DNA of 64,000 nt, from contig JAKRSF010000013.1 of NCBI GenBank assembly GCA_022402445.1, forward strand, positions 301,304-365,303, given 5' to 3'. The number at the start of each line of letters is the position of its first letter. The first letter of the stretch is position 1. The notes beneath the pieces are model-generated. The model was given only the letters and a program-made list of their open reading frames with translations. It searched no databases and had not been told where the DNA came from. The position numbers were made by a program, and so were the translations under genes. Shown one piece after another: positions 1 through 7,772 of this stretch. The DNA comes from Cyanobacteriota bacterium. Its GTDB lineage: Bacteria; Cyanobacteriota; Cyanobacteriia; CACIAM-69d.

Positions 1-771
1 CCGGTTGCAGCGATCGCAAAAACATTCGGACATTTGGCTAATGAACCCAACCGTGCCGATCGCGCCGGGAATCTGAAACACATCGGCGGGGCCAGCCCCC
101 AGGACCGAACCGTCATCGAGTCCCCACAGGCCCCGAATGCGATCGCGCAGGGACTCCGACGAGATCCAGCCGCGATCGCCAAACAGGGCATCGTTACCGA
201 TGGGCATAAATTCAATGAACCGCACATGCCAGTTGCGATCGCGCGTCAGGCCCGCCAACGCCTCCACCTCGCCGTCATTAATGCCCGGAATCACCACCAC
301 ATTGAGCTTGAGCGGATCAAACCCCGCCGCATGGGCCGCCTGAATCCCCGCCCACACCTGGGGCCACCGCGATCGCCCCCGATTGCCCGCCAGCAGATCA
401 AACGTGTCCGGATTGAGGGAATCGAGACTGATATTGATCCGCCGCAGGCCCGCCGCATATAAATCCGCCGCCAAATCCGCCAGCAGAAACCCATTCGTCG
501 TCAGGGCCAAATCCTCCGTCGTCGGCAGGGCCGCCAAATTCGCCACCAGGTCCACCAATCCGGGCCGCAGCAGCGGCTCGCCCCCAGTCAGGCGAAAACG
601 CCGAAACCCCAGCGGCCCAAACACCTCCGTCACCAGCGTCAGAATCTCATCATTGGTCAGCAGCTCCGGCCCCAGGAGATAGGACAACTCCTCCCCCTCC
701 GGCATGCAGTAGACGCAGCGGAAATTGCAGCGATCAATCAGGCTGATGCGTAGGTAATCCGTAACGCTCAT
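1..771 (-). CDS. moaA: GTP 3',8-cyclase MoaA (3' end cut by window edge)
   Basis: Radical SAM enzyme of the first step of molybdenum cofactor synthesis, turning GTP into 3',8-cyclo-7,8-dihydro-GTP. The start ATG is at 771. The N-terminus reads [19 protein letters not shown] followed by VYCMPEG, which carries the CxxxCxxC SAM-cluster motif. [10 protein letters not shown] and INISLDSL follow, as usual in MoaA. The last visible residues, FCDRCNR, begin the second, C-terminal iron-sulphur site. About 257 codons are present and the usual protein is about 330 residues, so the C-terminus lies to the left of the window. The gene is complete at its 5' end and unbroken where visible. Confidence 0.93.
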   Translation of the reverse strand, partial: MSVTDYLRISLIDRCNFRCVYCMPEGEELSYLLGPELLTNDEILTLVTEVFGPLGFRRFRLTGGEPLLRPGLVDLVANLAALPTTEDLALTTNGFLLADLAADLYAAGLRRINISLDSLNPDTFDLLAGNRGRSRWPQVWAGIQAAHAAGFDPLKLNVVVIPGINDGEVEALAGLTRDRNWHVRFIEFMPIGNDALFGDRGWISSESLRDRIRGLWGLDDGSVLGAGPADVFQIPGAIGTVGFISQMSECFCDRCNR

Positions 772-1283
772 CAAAAATTCCCTCCCTGGGAAGACGGCTT
801 TGGGGCGCATGGCCCCCCTAAGGGGCTAGATCGGAGCCTAGGGGATGAACCGCCCGCCGCGATCGGGGCAAAGCCCCCACCCATCGCCCCCTCGCCATTT
901 GCGATCGCGCCCAACTGTGATAGTTTGATCCGATATCCGACGGCGGCCCCACCGGATCTGCGGCTGCGCCAGCCCCGCCAGTGCCCGTCATCTCCTATTT
1001 TTGAGTGAAGCGCTGCCTTAAATTTCAGCCCTTTCCTTTCAAAACCCCGATAGCTCGTCCGTTTTTCCTATAGCAAGCCTCCCCTTCAACCTTTTCCCCG
1101 TGAGCATTGCCGCCCGAGCGATCGCCCCTTTGCGCTTCTTGACTTAGCTCCCCGTTCTAGATCCGGTGCCCCGGCCCCGGTGCCTTGGTTTCTTTGGGTC
1201 GCGTCTGAACCGCGATCGCCGCGCGCGATCGCCCACCGCGCCCCCCTTTTCAGTCCCCCCACGCCCTAGCCAACATCCAACCC
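772..1283. other. Intergenic region between divergent moaA and guaA
   Basis: About 510 bp separate moaA (minus) from guaA (plus), so both promoters should lie here. It contains several HIP1 sites and one copy of the 32-bp hairpin element at 859-890. I see no convincing reading frame, riboswitch or textbook -35/-10 pair. Confidence 0.6.
859..890 (+). repeat. 32-bp hairpin element, copy 1 (intergenic)
   Basis: Starts with HIP1-like GCGATCGGGG, then CAAAGCCCC, then CACCCATCGCCCC. The GGGGC-AA(A)-GCCCC core can form a short hairpin. The same unit occurs at 6773-6804, 45697-45728 and 46331-46362, and as a tandem array at 4508-4582. Confidence 0.85.
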
Positions 1284-2894
1284 GTGACCACCCAAACCCA
1301 GGGAGCGCCCGCCTCCACCGCCGTCCCATCGGCCATCAACCGCGAATTCATCGCCATCCTCGACTTTGGCTCCCAATATTCGGAACTGATCGCCCGCCGC
1401 ATCCGCGAAACCCAGGTCTATTCCGAAGTCCTGCCCTACCGCACCAGCGCCGACCAGTTGCGCCAGCTCCAGCCTAAGGGCATCATCCTGTCCGGTGGCC
1501 CCAGTTCCGTCTATGCCGACGGTGCCCCCCACTGCGACCCGGAACTCTGGAATTTGGGCATTCCCGTCCTGGGGGTGTGCTATGGGATGCAGTTGATGGT
1601 GCAGCAGTTGGGGGGCCAGGTGGAGGCCGCCGATCGCGGGGAATATGGCAAGGCTGCCCTATTTGTGGATGATCCGACGGATCTGCTCACCAATGTGGAA
1701 GACGGCACCACCATGTGGATGAGCCACGGGGATTCCTGCACGGCCCTGCCCAGCGGCTTCGAGGTGCTGGCCCATACGGACAATACCCCCTGCGCCGCGA
1801 TCGCGGACCACGACAAAAAACTCTACGGCGTCCAGTTCCATCCCGAGGTGGTCCATTCCCTCGGCGGCACCGCCCTGATCCGCAATTTTGTCTACCACAT
1901 CTGCCAAGCCCAGCCCACCTGGACCACGGAAGCCTTTGTGGAAGAATCCGTGCGGGAGGTGCGCGCCCGGGTCGGCGATAAGCGGGTTCTGTTGGCCCTG
2001 TCCGGCGGTGTGGATTCGTCTACCCTAGCCTTCTTGCTCCACAAGGCCATTGGCGATCGCCTCACCTGCATGTTCATCGACCAGGGGTTCATGCGGAAGG
2101 GGGAACCGGAACGCCTCGTGAAGCTCTTCCAGGAGGAGTTCCATATCGCCGTCGAATACGTCAATGCCCGAGAACGGTTCATTAGCGCGATCGCGGGGGT
2201 CACGGATCCCGAGAAAAAGCGCAAAATCGTCGGCCATGAATTCATTCGGGTGTTTGAAGAGGAATCCAAGCGCCTTGGCCCCTTCGACTACCTCGCCCAG
2301 GGCACGCTGTACCCGGACGTGATCGAGTCCGCCGACTCCAATATCGACCCGAAAACCGGGGAACGGGTCGCCGTCAAAATCAAGAGCCACCACAATGTGG
2401 GCGGCCTGCCGGAGGATCTGCAATTCAAATTGGTCGAACCCCTGCGCAAACTCTTCAAGGACGAAGTGCGCAAGGTGGGGCGATCGCTGGGCCTGCCGGA
2501 GGAAATCGTCCAGCGGCAACCCTTCCCCGGTCCGGGCCTATCCATTCGGATCCTCGGGGAAGTCACCGCCGAGCGGCTGAATATCCTGCGGGATGCGGAC
2601 CTGATCGTGCGCCAGGAAATCAACCGCGCCGGGATTTATAACGACATTTGGCAGGCGTTTGCGGTGCTGCTGCCCGTGCGCAGCGTCGGCGTCATGGGCG
2701 ACAAGCGGACCTATGCCTATCCCGTCGTCCTGCGGCTGGTGAAGAGCGAAGATGGCATGACCGCCGACTGGGCGCGGGTGCCCTATGAATTGCTGGAAAC
2801 CATCTCAAATCGCATTGTTAATGAGGTGGAAGGGGTCAACCGCGTGGTCTATGACATCACCTCAAAACCCCCCGGCACCATCGAATGGGAATAG
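1284..2894 (+). CDS. guaA: GMP synthase (glutamine-hydrolysing)
   Basis: Makes GMP from XMP, ATP and glutamine; cytosolic, purine nucleotide pathway. The 536 residues begin with a class I glutamine amidotransferase domain (about 25-215): [17 protein letters not shown], nucleophile Cys in GVCYGMQLM, and the His-Glu pair in QFHPEVVHS. The ATP pyrophosphatase domain has the PP-loop [11 protein letters not shown]. The C-terminal dimerisation domain ends in [10 protein letters not shown], the expected GuaA terminus. The start is GTG at 1284; the N-terminal 20 residues are poorly conserved, so a slightly later start is possible. Length fits the family. Confidence 0.97.
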   Translation: MTTQTQGAPASTAVPSAINREFIAILDFGSQYSELIARRIRETQVYSEVLPYRTSADQLRQLQPKGIILSGGPSSVYADGAPHCDPELWNLGIPVLGVCYGMQLMVQQLGGQVEAADRGEYGKAALFVDDPTDLLTNVEDGTTMWMSHGDSCTALPSGFEVLAHTDNTPCAAIADHDKKLYGVQFHPEVVHSLGGTALIRNFVYHICQAQPTWTTEAFVEESVREVRARVGDKRVLLALSGGVDSSTLAFLLHKAIGDRLTCMFIDQGFMRKGEPERLVKLFQEEFHIAVEYVNARERFISAIAGVTDPEKKRKIVGHEFIRVFEEESKRLGPFDYLAQGTLYPDVIESADSNIDPKTGERVAVKIKSHHNVGGLPEDLQFKLVEPLRKLFKDEVRKVGRSLGLPEEIVQRQPFPGPGLSIRILGEVTAERLNILRDADLIVRQEINRAGIYNDIWQAFAVLLPVRSVGVMGDKRTYAYPVVLRLVKSEDGMTADWARVPYELLETISNRIVNEVEGVNRVVYDITSKPPGTIEWE

Positions 2895-3208
2895 GGTAAA
2901 TGGCCCTGGACCGAGCCTAAAATCTGCGATCTTTTCCTGATTTTTGGCCCGGTCTTTTGCCTAACTTTTTGATGCCATTTCCGGGCGATCGCGGCCACCC
3001 CCAAGGGCGGGATGGTCCATCTTTGCCTGTGGAAAACTACAGCTTTTCTGTGGAAAACTCGATCAATCTGTGGAAAACTCAGGTTTTTTAACCACAAATG
3101 GTATAGACCTTTACGTTTTCTTATGATTTGCCGGAAGCCCTTGACGGGGGGCGATCGCGGCAATTTTGGGGTGGTTTTGGGGCGATCGCCCAGGGCCAGT
3201 TCGGGATG
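2895..3208. other. guaA / CDF transporter convergent intergenic region with DnaA-box-like cluster
   Basis: This 314-bp spacer lies between the 3' ends of guaA (plus) and the CDF gene (minus), so no promoter is needed here. It holds three direct repeats resembling cyanobacterial DnaA boxes, then an AT-rich stretch from about 3082 to 3130. No clear terminator hairpin was found. Confidence 0.6.
3027..3079 (+). repeat. Three phased DnaA-box-like direct repeats
   Basis: The 12-mer CTGTGGAAAACT occurs at 3027-3038, 3048-3059 and 3068-3079, always in the same orientation, with 21- and 20-bp periods (about two helical turns). Its reverse complement contains TTTTCCACA, the DnaA-box form reported for cyanobacterial origins. 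An AT-rich run follows directly. The repeat is seen; a role in DnaA binding or replication start is inference. Confidence 0.7.
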
Positions 3209-4147
3209 TCAGGGATAGCTGATGTGGTCACTGCGGTAGCTGCGCGGCTCCACATGGATCGTGATGCGGATGGGGGCATAGCGCTCCGCGAGGGTGGCCT
3301 CGACGGTTTCGGTGATGTCGTGGGCGGCGGTCACGTCCTCGGCCTCGACGATCAGGTGCATTTCCACGAACACCTGGCGGCCCAGCAGCCCCCGAGAGGC
3401 GATGTCGTGGCAGTCGATGACCCCCGGCACCGCCGTGACTACCCGATGGATTTCCTCCGGCGCGATCGCCATTTCGTCCACCAGCCAGGGCAAATTTTCC
3501 TTGAGCACCGCCCAGCCACTGCGGAACACCAGCAGCGCCACCGGCAACGCCAGCACCAGATCGAGCCAGGGCAGCCCCGCCTGGACCCCCAGGAGCCCCG
3601 CAATCACGACGATCGTGATCCACACATCCCCCATGGTGTGGTGGGCGTCCGCCAGGAGGATATTGCTGTTGAGCCGTCGCCCCTGCTGCCGTTCGTAGAA
3701 GGCCACAAAAATATTGGTGCCCAACACCAGCAGCATCAGCCACAGGACCGGCGTGGACATTTGCACCGGTTTGCCGGACCCGAGGAGGCGATCGAGGGCG
3801 CTGGTGAGGATTTCAAAGCAGGCCATGCCCAGGAAGGCGGCGATGCCCAGGGCTCCGATCGCTTCAAATTTGTGGTGGCCGTAGGGGTGTTCGCGATCGG
3901 GGCGCGGGTCCGCGAGGCGGTTGGTGGTGATGCCGAGGATGTTGCTGGCGCTGTCGGTGACGCTGTGGAGGGCGTCGGCCATGAGGCTCAATGAGCCGGT
4001 CCACCAGCCCAACAGGGCTTTGATGATCAGCACAAAAACGTTGAGCAGGAGGGTGAGGATCAAGATCCGCAGGACGCCGCGCCGCCGCAGGGTTTCGATC
4101 GCGGGGAGGTGGGAATCAGTGGCGGGCTCAGGGGGGAGGTGGGCCAT
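3209..4147 (-). CDS. Cation diffusion facilitator (CDF) family metal exporter
   Basis: Inner-membrane antiporter expected to export divalent metals such as Zn, Co, Fe or Mn. From the ATG at 4147 the protein begins MAHLPPEP and has about 312 residues. It has roughly six hydrophobic segments. Metal-site signatures are present: MADALHSVTDSASN in the second segment and LLADAHHTMGDVW in the fifth (HxxxD). A cytosolic C-terminal domain (about 220-312) carries the ferredoxin-like dimerisation fold typical of the family (HDIASRGLLG, VEMHLIVE). The frame is open further upstream to 4246, but that part overlaps the neighbouring gene and looks non-conserved. Metal specificity cannot be read. Confidence 0.9.
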   Translation of the reverse strand: MAHLPPEPATDSHLPAIETLRRRGVLRILILTLLLNVFVLIIKALLGWWTGSLSLMADALHSVTDSASNILGITTNRLADPRPDREHPYGHHKFEAIGALGIAAFLGMACFEILTSALDRLLGSGKPVQMSTPVLWLMLLVLGTNIFVAFYERQQGRRLNSNILLADAHHTMGDVWITIVVIAGLLGVQAGLPWLDLVLALPVALLVFRSGWAVLKENLPWLVDEMAIAPEEIHRVVTAVPGVIDCHDIASRGLLGRQVFVEMHLIVEAEDVTAAHDITETVEATLAERYAPIRITIHVEPRSYRSDHISYP

Positions 4148-4460
4148 GGCGATCGCGCTCCGGTGACGCATCAGTGACGGAAGGGCGAAGGGATTTGAGT
4201 TGGGCGATCGCGGCGCTAGAGCCATAGGTGGCCGACAGCAGCACAAACCAGGTCAATAAACTGCTGTCCGGCGGCAGGGCCAGGTCGGGCCGCAACGCTC
4301 CGGCCCCCCACCGCAAACCGGCCAACAGCGCCAAAAATGCCCAGCCCCCTTGGCCGTAGCGCCGCCAGAGCCAGAGCCCCGCGATCGCCGCGATCGCAGG
4401 CATCCAGCCATAGAGCCCCCCAAGGGCCTGATCCGCCAGCTCCATCACCCGATCGTCCAT
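4128..4460 (-). CDS. Small hypothetical membrane protein upstream of the CDF exporter
   Basis: The predicted 110-residue protein has hydrophobic stretches (MPAIAAIAGLWLW, GWAFLALLAGLRW, LLTWFVLLSATYG), suggesting two or three membrane segments and a polar Pro-rich tail. Its stop overlaps the first 20 bp of the CDF gene, so the two could be translationally coupled. I do not recognise the family. The hydrophobic pattern and operon-like overlap support a real gene; short frames in this GC-rich DNA can be spurious. Confidence 0.5.
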   Translation of the reverse strand: MDDRVMELADQALGGLYGWMPAIAAIAGLWLWRRYGQGGWAFLALLAGLRWGAGALRPDLALPPDSSLLTWFVLLSATYGSSAAIAQLKSLRPSVTDASPERDRHGPPPP

Positions 4461-4507
4461 CGCCCCTCAACCGTTTAAGATCAGCAAATTACAGGGATTT
4501 TGCCCCC

Positions 4508-4582
4508 GCGATCGGGGCAACGCCCCCACCCATCGGGGCAACGCCCCCACCCATCGGGGCAACGCCCCCACCCGTCGCCCCC
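4508..4582 (+). repeat. Tandem 21-bp repeat (three units) built from the hairpin element
   Basis: Starting from GCGATCGGGGCAACGCCCCC, a 21-bp unit (ATCGGGGCAACG followed by CCCCCACCC) is repeated three times in direct order. The unit is the core of the dispersed hairpin element with one base changed in the loop. It lies about 30 bp before the ribD start. It is open in the ribD frame (7-residue period GATPPPI), but there is no reason to think that it is translated. Confidence 0.9.
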
Positions 4583-4612
4583 TTCCATCCTACCCGCCCC
4601 GCCGCCTGCCCC

Positions 4613-5776
4613 ATGACTGCTGATCACCCCCTCGATCGCCCTGTGGATCAAGCCGAGCAAGACGCCTTTGACCGGGCCATGATGCGCCGCTGCCTGGATC
4701 TGGCCCGCCAAGCCTGGGGACGCACGGCCCCCAATCCCCTGGTGGGTTCTGTTGTGGTGCGCGATGGGGAAATCGTCGGCGAGGGGTTCCATCCGGGGGC
4801 GGGCCAACCCCATGCGGAGGTGTTTGCCCTGAGGGCGGCGGGCGATCGCGCGATCGGCGCAACGGTCTATGTCAATCTCGAACCGTGCAACCACCATGGC
4901 CGCACGCCCCCCTGCTCCGAGGCCCTCGTGGCGGCGCGGGTAAAGCGGGTCGTCGTCGGCTGCGGTGACCCCAACCCCCAGGTGGCCGGGGCGGGCATTG
5001 CCACGTTGGAGCGGGCGGGCATCGCCGTGACCGTCGGGGTGGAGGAGGACGCCTGCCGCCGCCTCAATGAAGCCTTTTTCTTTCGGATCCGCCACGATCG
5101 CCCCTTCGGCATTTTGAAATACGCCATGACCCTCGATGGCAAGATCGCCACGGCGGCGGGCCACAGCGCCTGGGTGACCGATCGCGCGGCCCGGTCCTGG
5201 GTGCATCATTTGCGGGGGGGCTGCGACGCGGTGATCGTGGGGGGCAACACGGTGCGGCGCGACAATCCCCACCTCACCAGCCACGCGGTGGAACCCCACA
5301 ATCCCCTGCGGGTGGTGATGACCCGGAGTTTAGAGTTGCCCCAAACCAAGGCCACGGGGGAGCCGCTGCACCTCTGGCAGACCGACGAGGCCCCGACCCT
5401 GGTGCTGACGGAGCCGGGGGCGAACCCGATGATGCAAACCTGGCTGCGCGATCGCGGGGTCGAGGTGCTGGAGCTGGCGATCCTAACCCCGGCGGCGGCC
5501 CTGGGGATTTTGGGCGATCGCGGTTTCCTGTCGGTCCTGTGGGAATGTGGCGGCACCCTGGCGGCCCAGGCGATCGCCGATGGGTCCGTGCAAAAGCTGC
5601 TGGCCTTCATCGCCCCGAAGATCGTGGGCGGCCGGGATGCCCCCTCCCCCGTGGCGGATCTGGGCCTCAAAACGATGCTCGACGCGATCGCCGTGGACCG
5701 CGCCGAGATGCGTCAAGTGGGATCAGATTTTTTGATCGAAGGTTATTTACCAACCCAGACCGCTACCAATCCCTAA
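4613..5776 (+). CDS. ribD: Bifunctional riboflavin biosynthesis deaminase/reductase RibD
   Basis: Carries out the pyrimidine deaminase and reductase steps of riboflavin synthesis. From ATG 4613 (MTADHPLDR) it has 387 residues. The N-terminal deaminase domain has the zinc site in PHAEVFAL and PCNHHGRTPPC and the MRRCLDLARQAWGRTAPNP signature. The C-terminal reductase domain begins around residue 165 (ILKYAMTLDGKIA) and contains the DAVIVGGNTVRRDNP motif and WECGGTLAAQ. The frame is open further upstream through a repeat array, but this ATG matches the usual start. Both domains are complete. Confidence 0.95.
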   Translation: MTADHPLDRPVDQAEQDAFDRAMMRRCLDLARQAWGRTAPNPLVGSVVVRDGEIVGEGFHPGAGQPHAEVFALRAAGDRAIGATVYVNLEPCNHHGRTPPCSEALVAARVKRVVVGCGDPNPQVAGAGIATLERAGIAVTVGVEEDACRRLNEAFFFRIRHDRPFGILKYAMTLDGKIATAAGHSAWVTDRAARSWVHHLRGGCDAVIVGGNTVRRDNPHLTSHAVEPHNPLRVVMTRSLELPQTKATGEPLHLWQTDEAPTLVLTEPGANPMMQTWLRDRGVEVLELAILTPAAALGILGDRGFLSVLWECGGTLAAQAIADGSVQKLLAFIAPKIVGGRDAPSPVADLGLKTMLDAIAVDRAEMRQVGSDFLIEGYLPTQTATNP

Positions 5777-5783
5777 CCCTTTC

Positions 5784-5957
5784 CTACGGCAGCGAAGGAT
5801 TCGCCGTGGCCGCAGCGCTGAACGGTTCGCGATCCTCCTTCGGGGCCTGGGCCGGGTCCACCGCGCGATCGCGCCCCGACACCCACAGGGGCAGCATCAC
5901 GCACACGGCCCCATTCGCCACCGCCAAGCCCACGCCCAACATAAAACCACTGTCCAT
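5784..5957 (-). CDS. Small membrane protein (57 aa), hypothetical
   Basis: An ATG at 5957 opens a 57-codon frame beginning MDSGFMLGVGLAVANGAV, continuing CVMLPLWVS as one hydrophobic helix, then a charged tail with DPAQAPKEDREPF. One membrane segment with a cytosolic tail is the simplest reading. It lies just after ribD on the opposite strand. I do not recognise a named family. The clean start and single hydrophobic helix favour a real gene; the evidence is compositional only. Confidence 0.45.
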   Translation of the reverse strand: MDSGFMLGVGLAVANGAVCVMLPLWVSGRDRAVDPAQAPKEDREPFSAAATANPSLP

Positions 5958-6270
5958 GTCCCAGTCTCCTAAACGCTAGGGAGCCCGCATGGTGCCGAAG
6001 GGGGGGTCTGCTACTGTCGTCCGGTCGTCGCCCTAGCGGTCCCGGTCTAGGGGCGGAAGGCGGCGCGATCATCCGACGGAGTAAAAAGATTCACTTAGGA
6101 ACCCGCGAACTTTGATTGCTATTTCTGATTATGGGGAACAAAATCTTAACCGTATGAAATCAATTCATTTGAAGATCTTGTATCCTCCATCACATTCCCT
6201 GATGAACGCGGGGCTGCGGATCCTGATCGAGGCGTCCTAGGGACCTTGGCCGTGCGATCGCTCGCAAATC
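5958..6270. other. Intergenic region, 3' of the MnmD-like gene
   Basis: About 310 bp between the 3' end of the methyltransferase gene and the start of the 57-residue gene, both on minus. The stretch 6090-6200 is AT-richer than its surroundings and could hold the promoter of the small gene. No RNA gene or strong hairpin was recognised. Confidence 0.5.
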
Positions 6271-7254
6271 TCAGAATTTGGCGCGACAGTCCCCAAACCA
6301 GCGGCGTTTCCAGCGGGAGGTGGGTTCTAGGGGGCTTGCGGCCTGCTCGCGATCGCGGCGTTCCAGAATCATGTCCGCCGAATCGGCCAGGGTGGGATCC
6401 CGGTAGGGCACCGCCGCGCGAGTTTGTAAATGCTCCTGCTCCCGAGGATCGAGGGGATCGAAGGGTGGCTCCGGCGCGATCGCCGCGATCGTCCCCGGCC
6501 AGCGGCGGCCAAAGGGCTCGCTCGGCCCCACCGTCAGCCCCGCCAGTTGCAGCGCCGCCCGCACCGCCGGGGCACAGGAATAGGTCGCCAACCGCCCCGT
6601 CGGAGCCAGACACGCCGCGATCGCCCCAATAAACTCCACCGTCCAGAGCTGGGGGCAGCGGGGTGGCGAAAAGGGATCAAAAAAAATCGCATCCGCCCCA
6701 ACCCCGTCCGCCGCCATCGCCTCGGCCACCTGGGCCACCGTTTGGCGCGCATCCCCCAGCAGCAGCGACCCCGTGATCGGGACAAAGCCCCCACCCATCG
6801 CCCCCGCCGGATCCGTCGCCACCCCCGCGACCGCCACCGACTCCACCACCGCCCCCACGCGATCGGCCACCGCCGCCGACAGCTCCCCCGCCGCCACCTG
6901 GGCCGCCAAATACTCCCGCAACGGCGCGATCGCCGCCCGAGGCACCGCCCCATCCAGCTCCAGGCCAAACCACCGCACCCGGCAGGCCGGATCCGCCATC
7001 CAGATCGCCCCCAGCGCCGCCGCCGTGTTGTACCCCAGGCCGTAGCACACATCCAGCAGCACAATCGGTTCGCCACACCGCCCGCGATCACCCGCCAACC
7101 CCACCAGCCCCGTCGGCAGCACAAACTTCGCGATCGCCTCGCGCCACGCCCCCTGCAAACTGTGGAAATGCTCCCCGAACCGCTCCGAACGGAACGTCAC
7201 CGAGCCATCCGCCGTCCGCACCACCGACAGCCCCGCCCCATCACCCTCCGCCAT
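6271..7254 (-). CDS. MnmC N-domain-like (MnmD) tRNA U34 methyltransferase
   Basis: Predicted SAM-dependent methyltransferase of the MnmC N-terminal/MnmD type, which finishes 5-methylaminomethyl-2-thiouridine at the tRNA wobble base. In 327 residues the motifs are: SERFGEHFHSLQGAWREA at 23-40; the SAM-binding stretch VLLDVCYGLGYNT at 65-77; DAIFFDPFSPPRCPQLW near 190; and LATYSCAPAVRAAL, the family's final motif. No FAD oxidase domain follows, as in standalone MnmD. Residues 152-161 (AMGGGFVPIT) are encoded by a copy of the 32-bp hairpin element. The start lies 3 bp after the stop of the CheY-type gene, so the two are probably co-transcribed. Confidence 0.82.
   Translation of the reverse strand: MAEGDGAGLSVVRTADGSVTFRSERFGEHFHSLQGAWREAIAKFVLPTGLVGLAGDRGRCGEPIVLLDVCYGLGYNTAAALGAIWMADPACRVRWFGLELDGAVPRAAIAPLREYLAAQVAAGELSAAVADRVGAVVESVAVAGVATDPAGAMGGGFVPITGSLLLGDARQTVAQVAEAMAADGVGADAIFFDPFSPPRCPQLWTVEFIGAIAACLAPTGRLATYSCAPAVRAALQLAGLTVGPSEPFGRRWPGTIAAIAPEPPFDPLDPREQEHLQTRAAVPYRDPTLADSADMILERRDREQAASPLEPTSRWKRRWFGDCRAKF
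6773..6804 (-). repeat. 32-bp hairpin element, copy 2 (inside the MnmD-like gene)
   Basis: In gene sense it reads GGGGCGATGGGTGGGGGC, then TTTGTCCCGATCAC. It encodes AMGGGFVPIT without breaking the frame. It differs at two bases from the intergenic copy at 859-890. Confidence 0.85.
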
Positions 7255-7257
7255 CCC

Positions 7258-7620
7258 CTAGCCCAAAAGCTGCCGCAGCGTCATCTGCAACTCCTGCGGA
7301 TCCACCGGCTTTTGCAAATAGGCATTCGCCCCCAGCATCGTCCCCCAGGTCTTATCCACATCCGTCCCCTTTGTCGAGCAAATAATAATCGGAATCGCCT
7401 TCGTCGCCTCGTGCTTTTTCAACTCTCGGCAAATTTCAAACCCACTTTGACCGGGCAAAATTACATCCAAAACAATCAAATCCGGCAACTTCGCATCCAG
7501 CACCTGGGTCGCTTCCTCACCGCTGCCAACCGCCGTCACATTCATGCCCGCATCTTGCAGATAGCGGATCATCAGGCCGCGATCGGTTTGGCTATCTTCA
7601 ACAACTAGCGCAGTACGCAT
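7258..7620 (-). CDS. CheY-like single-domain response regulator (PixH/PilH type)
   Basis: A 120-residue stand-alone receiver domain. The acidic pocket is in VVEDSQTD, the phospho-acceptor Asp in LIVLDVILPG (about residue 53), the conserved Ser/Thr in IICSTKG and the Lys in YLQKPVDP. It closely resembles PilH/PixH/TaxY-class regulators of cyanobacterial motility and phototaxis systems. It lies 152 bp downstream of a PATAN-REC regulator and 3 bp before the MnmD-like gene. In such systems a PixG/PatA protein and a PixH protein are encoded side by side. The CheA and MCP partners are not in this window. Confidence 0.9.
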   Translation of the reverse strand: MRTALVVEDSQTDRGLMIRYLQDAGMNVTAVGSGEEATQVLDAKLPDLIVLDVILPGQSGFEICRELKKHEATKAIPIIICSTKGTDVDKTWGTMLGANAYLQKPVDPQELQMTLRQLLG

Positions 7621-7772
7621 GGGATAGGTTCTCTATAGGGAGGAGGATATGGGACGGATTCAGATCAAAGCGCCAGGGCACACCATCTGGCGGCCCCCAG
7701 CCATGGGCTTAGGGCATCACCCCCCCGGACCAGACCGGTCTGGCGACGCCGTTGAGACCCCCCGAACACCCC

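Noticed and set aside
3128..3994. Plus-strand open frame opposite the CDF exporter
   Set aside because: Antisense to a gene with clear metal-transport motifs; low-complexity Gly/His/Asp sequence.
4508..4582. Considered as a short CRISPR array
   Set aside because: Units are directly tandem with no spacers and no cas genes are nearby; it is a simple tandem repeat.
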